In this document: piece after piece, positions 9,660-21,412 of the stretch
How positions within the stretch are numbered: position 1 is the stretch's first letter
Layout: each line of letters opens with the position of its first letter
NCBI RefSeq assembly: GCF_000005505.3
Contig: NC_016132.3
Span: forward strand, 28,448,501-28,512,500
Length of the DNA: 64,000 nucleotides
Source of the DNA: Brachypodium distachyon
Taxonomy: Eukaryota; Streptophyta; Magnoliopsida; Poales; Poaceae
Direction of reading: 5' to 3'
Notes under the pieces: model-generated
What the model was told of the DNA's origin: nothing
What the model saw: only the letters and a program-made list of their open reading frames with translations
Databases searched by the model: none
Made by a program: the position numbers and the translations under genes

Positions 9660-11199
9660 CTAGGACTTTTTGAGAGTTGGTTTTATGTAAAAAGGATCAA
9701 TAAAACTTTTAATATGATTTAGATGGCATTTACATCCTATCTGTAAATTTACCTAGTTTAGATTATTCAAATTTGAATTTGGGCAGTGCCAAAAGATTCT
9801 ACTCCTCAAGAGGTTTACAGAAAGGTGTTGTTTGTCAAATTTGGCCAAACAGATTAAAAGTTATTAGTGTTTGAAGTTTCGGGGGCTTTTCTGCAAAGTT
9901 ACTATTTAGTTGGGCCGGGGAAATAAGTTTTAATAAAAAAGGTGCCATGTGGCAGTTTCTCATTCGTCGGTACCGATTTGGTTAAAGAATAAACGAGGGC
10001 CATCGGATTTTAAGATGGATGGACGGCTCAGATCGACTATGGGGCTTACCGGCGCCTAGGGTTCCGGCAAAGTTCGGGCGGCGGCTCGGGAAAACGCTGG
10101 CTAGGTGCTCCGGTGAGTCCTCGGGCTCGGGAAAAAGCGGAGAAGACGCGGCTCGCTCCTGTGAGGCTCCTCGTGGCCACGGTTTTCTTTGGGGGCGGAG
10201 GAGGCGACGCCTAGGTCAACCGGGAGACGGCGGCAGCGGCGGAGCTTCGGGTCGTCCACGTCCTCGGCTGCGGTGCACCAAACACGCGCAAGGAAGAGGG
10301 AAAGCAGACGGGAAAGGTGACCGCGTCGATGACGTACAGGCTTGTCGGCGGTGAGCTTGGAAAAGCGACGACAGAGGCGACGTGACGGCGAGGAATCGAG
10401 GCAGCCTGATGACGAGATCGAGAAAAAGAGGAGGGGGGAAATAGAGAGGGACCCGCGGCCTTTATAGTGACGCGGAAGGAAAGTGGAGGGGGGAACGGAG
10501 GTGATGGCGTGGCGGGGATAGTGGCCGGGGACGGCACGCGGGCATGACTGGCGCGGGCTTTCCTTCGGGAACGAAGGCCGTGACAGGTGGGTCCCACCTA
10601 TCAATGGCAGCGCTAGCGGGCTGGCTGGCTGGTTGGGCCGGTTGATCGGTCGCGCAGGGGCGCGCGGGGGTGACTGGGCCGGTTCAGCCCATTCGGCCGG
10701 GCCGGTCCGTTTCCCCTTTTTTTCGTTCTTTTCTTTTCTCCTTTTCTTTTTTTGTTTTTCCTTTATAACTTTTGATTTTGAACTCCAAATCAATCCAAAT
10801 AAATTCTAGAAAATTTGTAAAATCATATCCTCAAATTTTATAGCCTCTGGGACATGATTTCCTACAAAATAAAATAATTAAAAATACTTTTGCTTATAAA
10901 ATTGCCTTTAGGGCTTTATAAATAATAATAAAAAATAGTATTTCTACTCCAATTTAAATACTAAAATTTATTGGGTAGCTCATTTATGCAATAACCCCCT
11001 TTTATGATCAAAAACCTATTGGGTTGAAAATCGAATTTGCAGAAGGGAGATGAAAGTCAAGATTTAAAATAAGGAAGGCTTTGAAAAGGGATCTAATGTT
11101 CAAAAACAAGGTTTTGAATGTGGATAAAATGCACAGGTGGCATGATGCTCATGGATGCAAATGCATGATGCAAAGTTTGAGAAATTTTGGGATGTTACA
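9660..11199 (-). repeat. Tekay-like 3' LTR, truncated at its 3' end
   Basis: The right edge (GGGATGTTACA at 11199) is the complement of the LTR start TGTAACATCCC. Next to it lie the polypurine tract and the integrase end, so this was the 3' LTR of a minus-strand element. It aligns with 60145-63113 in inverted orientation, including blocks around GCAGAAAAGC and TTTTGGCACTG. About the last half of the LTR is lost at 9660. Confidence 0.85.
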
Positions 11200-11216
11200 G
11201 ACCTAACCCCCTTAAG
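11200..11216 (-). other. Polypurine tract of Tekay element
   Basis: The minus strand reads CTTAAGGGGGTTAGGTC immediately before the LTR start. Plus-strand DNA synthesis would be primed here. The same tract, nearly identical, sits at 55096-55112. Confidence 0.7.
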
Positions 11217-11681
11217 ATGAATTTTGTCCCCGAGATTCTGGTTGACTAGCAAAGAGGTGTGGGTGGTCTTCTACGAGATCATCCTCACGTTCCCAGGTAG
11301 CTTTCTCTTCGGTGTGGTGGTCCCACTGAACTTTGCAGAACTTGATAGTGTTGGAGCGGGTATGTCTCTCTGTTGTATCCAAGATTCTGATTGGCTTCTC
11401 CACATAAGTGAGGTCACTTTGCAACTGAACTTCCTCAAGTGGAATCGTATCCCTCAATGGTGTGTCGGCCATCTCAGGATGACATTTCTTTAGTTGCGAG
11501 ACATGGAACACATTGTGGACACTCTCCAAGGTTACCGGTAATTCAAGCTTGTAAGCTACCTCTCCTTGGCATGACAAAATCTTCTATGGCCTAATGAACC
11601 GTGGTGCTAACTTTCCTTTAATTCTGAATCACTTAACTCAACGTATCGGTGAAACTCTGAGATATGCTCTATCACCAACCT
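11217..11681 (-). pseudogene. pol: Tekay-like integrase C-terminus with chromodomain, fragment
   Basis: The minus strand encodes the last part of a chromovirus integrase: GEVAYKLELP, VHNVFHVSQLKKCHPE and a chromodomain-like end (VQWDHHTEEKATWEREDDL). The chromodomain of this clade is thought to steer integration toward marked chromatin. Upstream integrase sequence is lost where the Tat LTR begins at 11682; there is a stop in the junction-proximal part. Confidence 0.85.
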
Positions 11682-12556
11682 TGTCAGAGCACGGTCTCCG
11701 GCACTGGGGATGCCGAGCACCCCCTTTTTGGTTCGGTAGAGGGCAAGGTGATCGCTCCGGCGATCGCCGACGTGGTGATAGACACGAAGTGTAGACACAA
11801 GAATTTTTACCCAGGTTCGGGCCACCCGGAGTTGTAATACCCTACGTCCTGCTTTGAATTGTATTTCTTAGTATGGTTGTTACAGGTTGCCAGGGAGTTC
11901 CCGGGCTTTGCTACTTGTCCCTCTAATGGCTAGGATACTTGGGTGAATGCTGAACTGAATAAAACCGAATCCTACCGAGTTCCAACCGAGCCGAACCCTT
12001 TGACCGGTGGCATTGGTCCTCCTTTTATAGACAAGGGGATACCACAGGTGCCTATGGATGCAGCGCAACACGTTGTCTAGATGCGAGTCACGGCCGCATG
12101 GAATACAATTTTACTCATCCGCGCTGGACGCCTTGCGGCACCAGATACACTATACACGGTAGAAAATGGTTCGTAGCGAAGTCGCTTCTTGCCTTGCTAA
12201 GCAAGCCTAGGCCTGCTGATAAGACTAATGTCGGTGCATTAAATGCACTGCGCCCGTCGTCTTGTCCTGTCTTCATTGTTCTGTGGGTCCCGCCTGCATG
12301 CCTGAGCGCTGGTTGCTGGGGTGCACCTTCCTGGCTAGCACACCGGCTAGTTGCCGGGAGGAGTTCCTTCGGCTTCCCGGGACCGGGGTTCCCGAGAGCA
12401 TCTCGTACTCGGCGCTTAGCTTTAACTTCACTAGGGCTCATCTCCTCGAGGCAGGCTTCCCGGGCTCGTCGCTTCCCGGGAGTCCTTGATGGGGCTCCGT
12501 CACTGGCGAACCACGCATCCCGTATCAGTGGGACCCCGTGGGCCACTGGTACGACA
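11682..12556 (-). repeat. Tat 3' LTR of the minus-strand element
   Basis: On the plus strand it runs from TGTCAGAGCACGG to TACGACA, so in element sense it begins TGTCGTACCAGTGG and ends in TCTGACA. The TATA box TATAAAAGG in the minus direction lies at 12021-12029, about mid-LTR. It matches 40250-41247 and 58633-59277. The preceding polypurine tract is at 12557-12569. The left flank is Tekay integrase, so the element probably inserted there; the partner target duplication is lost with the 5' LTR. Confidence 0.85.
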
Positions 12557-12569
12557 GTAGCCCCCGGGG
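12557..12569 (-). other. Polypurine tract of Tat element
   Basis: The minus strand reads CCCCGGGGGCTAC directly before LTR start TGTCG. The same CCGGGGGCTAC/TGTCG border is found at 40239-40254 and is typical of grass Tat elements. Confidence 0.75.
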
Positions 12570-12858
12570 ATGGGCCGGCAGCCTTGAAGCTTCCAGTGAG
12601 TGCTATCCTCGGTCAGTTGCTGGGCTATGCCCTACCCGACGAGTGGGCCCCAAGAGAAACCCCCTGGCCCCCGGCCTCATGGGCCGCATTTAAAGTTCCA
12701 CTTCTCCGAGCGGAACGGTCGGGTGCACAATTTCGTGCCTTATCCCTCTTAATCACCAGAGGCCTTAAGGCCACGTCGCGCACCCCCCTCTTAATCTCCG
12801 ATTCTTTAGGGCTCTTTATTGCCGATCGTGGGTGTGTCCGTTGCAGTCCGCCAGCCCC

Positions 12859-12867
12859 GATAAATAC
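12859..12867 (+). promoter_or_regulatory. TATA-like box of aORF copy 5
   Basis: GATAAATAC is 116 bp before the ATG at 12975, in the conserved upstream block that separates the aORF from the polypurine tract. Confidence 0.5.
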
Positions 12868-12974
12868 CCAAGGCCGGCGGTGGGGCACTCCCCATTGTCT
12901 CTCGCTCCTGCCATCACCTCCTCCCAATCTCCCCGCTGCCCAACTCCAACCGAACCACCTCTCGACCTCTGCCG

Positions 12975-14940
12975 ATGTCTTCCAAGGGCCAGAACAGTCC
13001 CAAGGCTAGCACCAGCAAAGGGGATAATGCCGGCAAGAAGGAGCTGTCGGATAGGGCCCGGAAGGAGGAGGAAATGCGGGCTAAATTTGCCTTCTGCCCC
13101 CCCCCTTGGGTACATACAACAGTGAGGAGGTCGACAAGCTGGACTTGGTGCTGGCCACCAAGCACAACGAGCACGGGCCGACGCGGGTCCTTCCCGTCGG
13201 AGCAGAGCACGACGGGCACTACTTCCGGATCTTTGGGAGGTTCATCCTTGTCGGGTTCGTGCCGCCGCACTCCTTCTTCCTCTCAACCATCATGGAGTCC
13301 TATGGGCTCCTCATGGCGCGGCTTCACCCCACGTCGTTCTTCACGTTGGCCGTTTTCCAACACCTCTCTGACGTGGGGGTGATGCCATCGGTGGCGCTTT
13401 TCCGCCACTACTACTACCCGAGGGTGGAGAAGAAGGCCTCCCTATCCTCGGGGGTAGTGTTCCGATTCCGTGACAAGATCAAATCGGAATTCATCGTGCT
13501 GGGGAAGAACAAGATCGAGCACGAATGGCGCCGCGATTGGTGCTGGGTGCGCACCGACGAGCTCCAGGAGTTTCATGAAGAGCCCCTCGGGCCTCCGAAG
13601 GGCTCTGACGACTGGCCGCTCCGCGACCAGAAGGACGACGAGCTGGCCCCGATCTGTGCGAAGATCAAGGCGCTCCGTGAGGCCGGGCTCACGGACATGG
13701 ATGTGGCGCACCCCTTCATTGTGAGGCGCGTGGCCCCCCTGCAGCAGCGCTCGCATCCAGCGTGGATGTACACCGGGCCTAGCGACCGGAACCGGCTGCA
13801 GCGCACGGACCTCTCGGAGGAAGTGCAGTTCTGAGTGAAGGGTATCACCTGCGAGGACGAGCCCTACCGGCTCCTCCCGCCTAGAGCGCACTCGCTCCAT
13901 GCCGGGATCCTGAACCCGGGAGCCCGGGATTTCCCACTCTGCGACGGGTGGGGGATCGTGGAGGACCCCTCGGCGCAACCCTCACCCCCGCATCCCCGGT
14001 CCTAGAAGGGTAAGGAACCGGTGACCGACTCGGGGAAAGGTGGCCAAGCCCAGGCCTCCGCCAAGGCAGAGGGCAGCCGGCGAAGTCGTGCTAGAGGAGG
14101 ACGACGAGGAAGATGACGTCCCCCTGGTGAGGCGGTCCGCGGCGGAGCGGGCGGGCAGGCGGGAGGCCAGCCCGCAGCTCCAGGGGCCTCAACACCAACA
14201 GCAGCCGAAGCCTCAGTGCGCTGGAAGAAGGAGCTGCAGTACCAGGCCCGCTCCCGCGAGCGCGAGCTTGCGGGGCAGCTCAAGGCCGCCCAAGATGCCA
14301 ACACCAAGAAGGCGTCAGAGAAGACATCAGACATGGCACGGCAGGAACTCCGGCTGATCGATGAGGACAACACCAAGAAGGCATCGGAGATCGGTCGGCT
14401 GATGTCCAAGTGCCGCGAGCACAAGCGGCAGGCCCAGGAGGCTCGCGGTGCGTGCACAGAGCTGCGGGCCCGCAAGACAGGGGAGATGGCCAGGCTGAAG
14501 AAGCTGGCCGACTCGGCGGTGGAGGCGCTGCAGGGGTTTGACATCCCTGTGGCTTCCTTCGATGGGTCAGACATGGGGAGTTTCACTTCGTTCTTCGCAG
14601 ACTTCGTCGGCCGGCTGAGCGGCCTACAGAGCTGTGTCACGGCCTTCGGTGACCGGCAAGTCGGCCTTGCGGCCTAGCAGGTCACTGGGCAGATTCTCAC
14701 CTGGGTCCACTCCGCCCACCCCGACTTCCCGTTCGAGTCGGTCTTCGACGCCTGGTCGGACGAGGAAGAGGCCAAGACCCACCGGGAGGTGGTGCAAGGC
14801 GTCGTGGACGAGATGCTGGCGTGAATGCAGTGCAGGGTTGATGATGACAAAGCCACTGCTGAGGAGGTTGCCGGAGAAGCCCCCGATGCCGAGGATGTCC
14901 CTGACACCGAAGCAACCTCCCCGGGCGCACCTCCCGCGTA
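12975..14940 (+). pseudogene. Tat antisense ORF copy 5, nearly full 3' end, frameshifted
   Basis: The copy begins MSSKGQNSPKAST; a long C run near 13097 shifts the frame. From 13106 a 242-aa stretch encodes the conserved domain (YYYPRVEKKASLSSGVVFRFRDK, WRRDWCWVRTDELQEF) to a TGA at 13832-13834 where relatives have Trp. After an acidic linker, 14216-14677 encodes a coiled coil (KKELQYQARSRERELAGQLK). The C-terminal signature FPFESVFDAWSDEEE is near 14725-14765, and the terminal TAG is at 14938. The middle region seen in the intact gene is shortened. It lies antisense to the integrase at 16367-19750, the same arrangement as the plus-strand Tat element. Confidence 0.85.
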
Positions 14941-16366
14941 GTTCCCTTCCTTCTTTCTTTTTTTGTTTATTTCCCTGCAAGTGGCCCGTGGCGCCTTAGG
15001 ACTTTTTATGTTAGCTTTGCCTTGTCATTATCAGTGTTTCTCGTTAACTTGTTTTGCCCAAGCTTTAATATATATCCGATGCTATTTTTACTTGCTTTTT
15101 TGCTTAAGACTAGCTTGCCGGGGAGGGGCTCTGTCCTTCCCGTGTTTTAGCCTTGCGTATCCGGGGACTCACCAACCAAATGCTCGGCCAGACTAGGGAC
15201 CCGGGACGGACCCGTGGTGCTAACCTAGGACCAAACAGCAGCGACTAGTCACTCCGCCTGCGGGTTAACTACCCCAACGCGCACGCCTCCGGGACGGACC
15301 CGTGAGCCACATGTGGGGGGCGTCCTCACCCCGCAAGCATCCTTCCTACGCTCCGGCTACACGGGGATCGAGCTTACCCCAGCAAACTAGTGTTACTAAA
15401 GGGAAAAACCAAGGACCCAAAATGAGATACTTAGCTTCCTGTTCTTTTTGGACTCGTTGCGCCTTGTTGAGAGCCGTGGCAAGGACGTGGTGGCAGTGCA
15501 CCCTCCAGTCGCACCCTCGAAGCCGCAGAGGCATGCACCTCCACCGCGTCTTTACGACGCCTCTCGCTTGTCTCCTCGCCCCTTCCGGTGTCGCTCTATA
15601 AGATATGTGGCAGGGCCGCGATGGTGCGAACCCCCTCAGCGACAAGCGCAGAGGGATGCACCACCATCGCCTCTCTGTGACATCTCTTGTTTTCTTGCCC
15701 GTTGTTGGTGTTGCACTTGCCCTGGTCTCCTTAAATAGCCAAAGGGCTGCTCTTGCCTCCACACGCCCGGGACCATCAGTCGCCGCGTGGAGGCACTGGC
15801 CCTGTCTCAGTTTCCTGCATCAAGCCTCGAAGTAATTGCCATATATGTACAACTTCCTCGCAAGACGACAACACCCATGACCACCCCACGAGCATCACAG
15901 TGTGCCTTCGCCTTATCTCTATCCTGCATGTCAGATACAGTGCCCAAGGTACATAGCAAAAAAAATTGAAATGTACAAAAAACAGTATAAACTGGATATC
16001 CTCCTGCCTCCCAGCCCCCGGGCACAGAAGAGTCGACATCAAACCTGGTTGTGAGCATCTTTATATTTCCACGGTGCCTCGCTGGCATCCGGCAACTGCT
16101 AGGCCTCGTTCCGGGGCGTCCCGGCAACGAGCTTGGTTTTCGGGGTTTCGGCAGCCCCCTGCTCACAGCCAAGGATGAGGAGACAATTCTGTGCACCTAG
16201 AGCAGGAGACAGAAGCATTCACAGACATCAAAGCATGATATTTAACAATGTAACACTTATCTTTATTCAACTTTGTGCTAGCGGATTACAATCGGGCCTT
16301 ACCCGGCTACACTAGCTTAAAGAGGCACGTTTCCGCAGCGCCACCCGTGGGTAAGGCGCCACCATT
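14941..16366 (-). other. Tat spacer between integrase and aORF (minus element)
   Basis: No credible protein gene is present. In element sense (minus), the spacer holds a poly(A)-type signal AATAAAGATAAG (16256-16267) about 100 bp after the integrase stop. A TATA-like CTATTTAAGG follows at 15729-15738, then two imperfect hairpins (15616-15671 and 15487-15550). The rest, to 14941, is aORF 3'-flank sequence. The order matches the spacer at 33884-36151. Confidence 0.55.
15487..15671 (-). repeat. Two imperfect hairpins in Tat spacer
   Basis: At 15616-15671, GCGATGGTGC and CCCCTC pair with GAGGG and GCACCACCATCGC. At 15487-15550, GGTGGCAGTGCA pairs with TGCACCTCCACC. They correspond in position and motif to the four hairpins at 34830-35210. 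Confidence 0.5.
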
Positions 16367-16872
16367 TCATGGGTAGAACTTGCATAGGTGCTCAATGTTC
16401 CTACTATTGGGCACCAGCAAGCCTTCTTCGGTAGGCCTTCGTTCCTTGTATCCTGCGCAGGACGAGGTCTCCAACCTCGAGCCCTTGGGGATGGACTCTT
16501 CTGTCGTGATAACGACGGAGTTCCTGTTGGTAGCTTGTAGCTCGTACAGCAGCCCGGCATCGAATCTCCTCGATGAAGGTAAGGCCATCAATCCTCTGCG
16601 TGTGTTGGCTCTTGTCACCGTACGCGCATACCCGAGGTGACCCATACTTGAGCTCGAGGGGCAGCACAGCTTCTGCCCCGTAGACGAGGGCAAACGGAGT
16701 TTGAACCGTCGCCCGACTCGGTGTGGTCCGCAGTGACCACAGCACGGGCTGCAGTTCTTCAACCCAGCTTGTCAAAGGTTCTCGTCGGATGAGCGACGGA
16801 GGCAAAGTGAATCTTAGTGGCCATGTCCTCACAGTAAGCTTAGAACACCGCACTAGTGAATTGTGTGCCATT

Positions 16873-16877
16873 GTCGG
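16873..16877. other. Target site duplication GTCGG (left)
   Basis: GTCGG precedes the LTR start at 16878 and is repeated at 17921-17925. It is a perfect 5-bp duplication, as made by Ty3/gypsy integrases. Confidence 0.85.
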
Positions 16878-17920
16878 TGATACGGGTGCGGGTGGCCCGA
16901 TCTTTTGATGAGATTGGTAACTCTCGATTTGGGTAGGAGGTGACGTTGACGATCCGACTACGGCCTAGGAGGCAGCGCCTTAGCAATCGATACACCAACT
17001 CCAGAGGGTTATTGATCACGCGGGGGCACGATCAACCTGACCACGAAGGTCTTTGTTCCTGCAAGCAATCGAAGAACAAGCAAGAACAAGATAAATAGCG
17101 GATGCAATCTAAAATTGCGAATATACTATATCAAACCAATGTCTCAACGAGACGATAAGTTGGGGTTCCGAAAGCGGTAAAACAGGTGGTCTAACCGACA
17201 CACGCGATTACACGAAGTAGTAGCGATGGCTAACTTTTAACTAAACAAAACCCAAGGCTCCATAGGGGGGGCTCATGGGGTATAAATAGGAGGAGGGAGA
17301 GATATTTTCGTCCACCTTGAGTAAGGAGGCCGAAATCCAACTCTATCTCTAACTTCCCTAACAAACTACAACTCTTTAGGAAACAGAAAAACAGATCCGT
17401 CAGCTTGTTTTGTCCGTCACGGTCAGCACAAGTCGAATCTCTTGATGGGGCCAGATCCGTTGGAAAGGTCTTGTAATTACCTTTCCAACAAGTACTTGTT
17501 TGCTTGATTTGGACTCCGGATGCGGCCTGGGTGATTAAAACAAATTCGGGTCTCCTGTCAGCTCGGACCCGAATCGGATTCAACTTTAATTCGTGATATC
17601 TTTCTCTAGCAAGCTCCGAATCATGTGCCGTTTGATTTGTTGGAAAGTACACTTGAAATCCTTCCCTCTCAGCTGTATGAATGCTTGATTCTTGTTGGCC
17701 CTCCCGTTCGCCTCCACCGTATCTCATCTTGACCTTGGACTTGAAAAGCTCGACAAGATGCCTACGTAATAAAACGAGACAAGATAGTAGTAGCTCCGCC
17801 TCTTCATAAGTATGACAATGAAAACAATTACTACTTGAATTCACCTGATTATAAATCTTGTCAAATATTATAGAATTGAGGGTACCAAAGGTTGTATCCA
17901 TGGTTAGCATGTCCATATCA
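16878..17920 (-). mobile_element. noaCRM solo LTR (long version, 243-aa ORF)
   Basis: On the plus strand this runs from TGATACGGG to CCATATCA, 1043 bp, flanked by the GTCGG duplication. No internal sequence remains, so the element was reduced by LTR-LTR recombination. On the minus strand a frame is open from 17961 to 17230; its LTR part corresponds to the 217-aa frame at 2682-3335. It has the extra segment missing from the noaCRM LTRs at 44.8 and 48.9 kb. The host sequence is the Tat integrase at its VTDNGTQF motif. Confidence 0.9.
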
Positions 17921-17925
17921 GTCGG
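17921..17925. other. Target site duplication GTCGG (right)
   Basis: Matches 16873-16877. Confidence 0.85.
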
Positions 17926-19750
17926 TGATGATGCCGTTAGGCACACCAAACTGGCACACAATGCCTTTGAAGAACTTGATGGCCGCCTGCGCCGTGACGG
18001 CTCGGACAGGCTCCACCTCGATCCATTTCAAGAACTTGTCGATGGCGACAAGTAGGTACTCGTAGCCGCCAACTGCTCTCGGTAGTTTGCCAACGATGAG
18101 CAGCCCCCAGACCGCGAATGGCCACGAGGACGGGATGACTTGCAGGGCTTGCGCGGGTTGGTTGCTCTTGTTGGTGTGAAACTGGCATGCTTCACAGGTC
18201 TTGACTAATTGCTCGGCATCGGCTAGTGTTGTCGGCCAATAGAAGCCGTGCCGGAACGCTTTCCCAGCTAGTGCCCTGGAGGCCACATGGTGTGAGCATG
18301 TGCCTCGATGTATATCTTCCAGCAATGCGCGCCCTTCCTCCTGGGGCATGCAGAGGAGCATGACTCCGTTACGACGCCTCCGATAGAGTTCTCCGTCCAC
18401 CAGGGCGTACATTTTAGCTTGCCGGGCTACTCGCTCCGCGGCAACATCTTCCTCTGGGAGAGCCCCGTCCTTGAGGTAGCGGATAATATCCGTCCCCTAG
18501 GGTGGTGGCTCCCGGCTAGTATATACCACCATTTTGTCGGCATATTCTACTGCACCTGCAGGTTCACCTTGAGTTGCCGGAGGGGCTTCCCCAGCAACTG
18601 CCTTGGGATCGACAGAGGGCTTCAACTGCCTCAGCATGAACACCCCAGGAGGCACCTTGCTGTGTTCCGCTGCCCACTTGGACAGTTCATCCGCAACAAA
18701 GGTTTCCTTGCGCTTTACGTGCTCAAATCAAAGTCCGTTGAACTTGGACTCCAGTTTTCGCAGTTCCTCCACATACGCTGCAATCTGGGGGCAGTCGTAG
18801 TCCTTGTTTACCTGGTTGATCACGAGTCCCCGCGAACAACTAGGCGCTTGATGTCGAGGGCGATCGCCGCGCGCAGGCCGGCAAGCAGTCCCTCGTACTA
18901 CGCTGTCTTGTTGGTGGAGTTGGCGAAGTCGAGCTGTATCAAGAACTTGAGAGTCTCTCCGGTGGGCGACTCGATCAACACTCCGGCACCGGCGCCCTAC
19001 AAGCAGAAGGCGCCGTCGAAGTACATGACCCAGTACCCTTCGTCCAATGTGCCAGGAAGGCTCGCTTCCGGCTCTTCTTCATCTATGCCTGTCGACATCC
19101 ACTCCGCGACGAAATCAGCGAGAGCGGTGCTCTTGATGCTCTTGGTATTTGCAAAACGCACCCCGAACTCCGCCAGCTCCATTCTCCACTCGGCCACCCT
19201 TCTGGTGGCTTCACGGTTGGTGAGGGCCCTCTCCAAATAGAACCCCGACACCACCGTCATGCTGTGCGCCTGAAAGTAATGGCGTAGCTTCCTTGAAGCG
19301 AGAAGGATCCCAAGAAGAAGCTTCTGGACCTACGGGTACCGTACCCGGGCATCGCGCAGCTTCGTGCTAACGAAGTACACGGGATGCTGTACTAGCCGCT
19401 TGCGGGGAGCAACCTGCATGGGCTGTCCCCCGGAGCCAGGGGCAGAGGAGGTAGCCCCCAGCCCTTCCGTCTCAGCCCCCCGGACTTGCTCTTCCCTTTC
19501 GGCGGCGAGCACGAAGCTCACCACCTGGTCCGTTGCTGCCAGGTACAGCAGCAATGACTCTCCTGGCTTGGGGGCGACGAGGACCGGCGGCGACTTCAGG
19601 TACCTCTTCAGGTCCTGGAACGTCGCTTCCGCCTCGGGAGTCCAATTGATTGGACCCTTCTTCTTCATCACCTTGAAGAAAGGCAGGGCTCGCTCGCCCA
19701 GCCTTGAGATGAAACGCCCGAGCGCTGCAACGCACCCGTTAAGGCGTTGG

Positions 19751-21407
19751 ACACGCGGCCCCAGCAGCGCACACGCGGTCGCACGACGTGCGACCCAAGT
19801 GGGGAGCTCAAGAGAATCCCGAGCCCTCGAGGGTGCAGCAAACGCAGTTGCCTCCACCGCCTCCCCGACCGTCAACCGACAATCGGCCGAGGGGACCGGC
19901 TGCCCCCCGCGTCGGGGGCAGTCGGGCGAGCACGCATGGCGTTGCCCGGGCCAGCCAACGGGTGGAGTCGTGGCCCGAGGATGCCCCGCGGCAGCGGCAC
20001 CCAGAGCACGCCGCGTCACGGGCGACCCTTGGAGGTTCGCACCCTGCGCACCTGGAGGCGTCTGGGGCCAGGGCGGGAAGCAGCCGTTCGGGAAATCGGT
20101 TGCCCCCCGTGCGAACCCCGGCTGAAGCCATCGTCGCCGCGCGCGTCATGGTGCGGTACGAGCCGCAGCAGGGCACGCCGGCGCACGAGACGTGCGGCGA
20201 GGAGTTGGAAGCGCTTCTCGCCCTGGCCGCCCAACAGCCGCGAGGCGAGGTCGCCCTGGTAGGCTCCGACCACGGGCGGACCTCATCGCGCGAAGGCGCA
20301 CCGCCCGCCTCACGACAGGGGGAGAACCCTCCCCCTCCTCAGCGGGGCCAGGTAGATGGGAGCCCGGAGGGGTCGTCGAATTCATTGCCCACCGTCCCGG
20401 GGGGTGATGCGCGTGGCATTTTGAATGCCTGACAACAGGAGGATCTGCGCCCGCGCTTGGAGCGCCGGCGCAGGCGCGAGGGGGAGCGCCAGCACCCACT
20501 GGAGCAAGAAGACGCTCCCTTGGGCCCAGAAGACGGGTGGTGTGGCCCCGTAAGTTCCGAGCGCCTGCGCTCGGTACGTATGACGGGACCGCTAACCCCA
20601 AAGATTTTCTCCTGACCTATACGCTGGGCATGCATGCCATCGGCGCCGACGACAAGGTCAGGGCGAACTGGTTCCCGATGGTCCTGAAGGGATCAGCGCG
20701 AACCTGGTTGCTCAACCTGCCTGCCGGATCCGTCGCCACCTGGGCAGACCTGCGCGAGCAGTTCGTGAGCGTGTTCTAGGGCGGCTATAAGCGCCCGAGA
20801 ACCATGGCGGAGCTGCACACCATCGTGCAAAAACCGGGAGAGACGTTGCGGGCCTTCGTCAACCGCTTCTCCAACCTCTCCTATTCTATCCCGGAGGCGG
20901 AGGTGGCCGCCATCATCAACACCTTCGCCATCAACGTCCGCGATCCCAAGATGCGTGAGAAGCTGAGCACGCATCGGATCCGGACGACGCAGGACTTGTA
21001 CGCCTTGGCACACAAGTGCGCCATGGCCGAGGAGGGGCGCCTAGCGCCCGAGCTGGCAGCCCAGGCTGCCGCGAGCCCTGGCGAGGGCTCGCAGAAGAAG
21101 GCTTCCTGTAAGCGCAGCGGGAAGCAAGTCCTCGCTGCGGACTCGAGGGCTCCTGCTGCGAGGCCCACGAAGAAGGCCTCGCCGGGCGAAGAGTCCGGCG
21201 GGAAGCAGGGCGACGCGGCCCGCTGCCCTATCCACAACAACTCCACCCACGACGCGCAGAGTTGCCGCGTCCTGCAAGGGATCAAGCAGCGGAGGGAGCA
21301 GCGCCACGAGGAGCGGCGCGCCGCCGGCGCCTGCTTCAATTGTGGCGACATCGGGCATCTCTCCCGAGATTGCCCGAACGACCCCAGAGCGGGTCCGAGG
21401 CCAGCCG
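19751..21407 (+). pseudogene. gag: Tat gag, split by CRM insertion
   Basis: Gag of the plus-strand Tat element. The first dozen or so codons are lost at the inversion junction near 19750 (compare the intact start at 41358). A Pro/Arg-rich disordered N-terminus is followed by the capsid domain (FLLTYTLGMHAIGADDKVRANWFPM, WADLREQFVSVF, LRAFVNRFSNLSY) and a zinc knuckle CFNCGDIGHLSRDC near 21335-21376. Lesions: a frameshift between about 20430 and 20537, a TGA at 20430 and a TAG at 20777-20779 where CAG (Gln) is expected. The frame is interrupted at 21408 by the CRM-like element and resumes at 29610. Confidence 0.88.
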
Positions 21408-21412
21408 GCGGT
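21408..21412. other. Target site duplication GCGGT (left)
   Basis: GCGGT occurs directly before the CRM-like 5' LTR and again at 29605-29609 directly after its 3' LTR. Confidence 0.92.

Larger units (their letters stand above)
16367..19750 (-). pseudogene. pol: Tat pol fragment: RT connection, RNase H, integrase
   Basis: Reading leftward from 19742 it begins QRLNGCVAALGRFISRLGERALPFF, so the RT fingers and palm are gone. Next come the Ty3-type RNase H region, then the second, archaeal-type RNase H known from Tat elements (YFDGAF; the TAEYEG Glu codon is now TAG). The integrase zinc region (CSHHV, CEACQFH) and core follow, then the C-terminal end NIEHLCKFYP with stop at 16367. Many stops and shifts. 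A solo LTR at 16878-17920 interrupts the integrase at the catalytic DNGTQF motif. It is about 85-90 per cent like 31380-33883 by eye, so it is a separate, older copy. Confidence 0.9.

Noticed and set aside
12098..13009. 303-codon plus-strand frame across a Tat LTR and aORF leader
   Set aside because: It crosses the LTR border, polypurine tract and TATA-like box, and ends in the wrong frame for the aORF. Not conserved in other LTR copies.
18308..19240. 310-codon plus-strand frame
   Set aside because: Antisense shadow of the Tat RNase H/integrase; the minus strand has unmistakable domain motifs.
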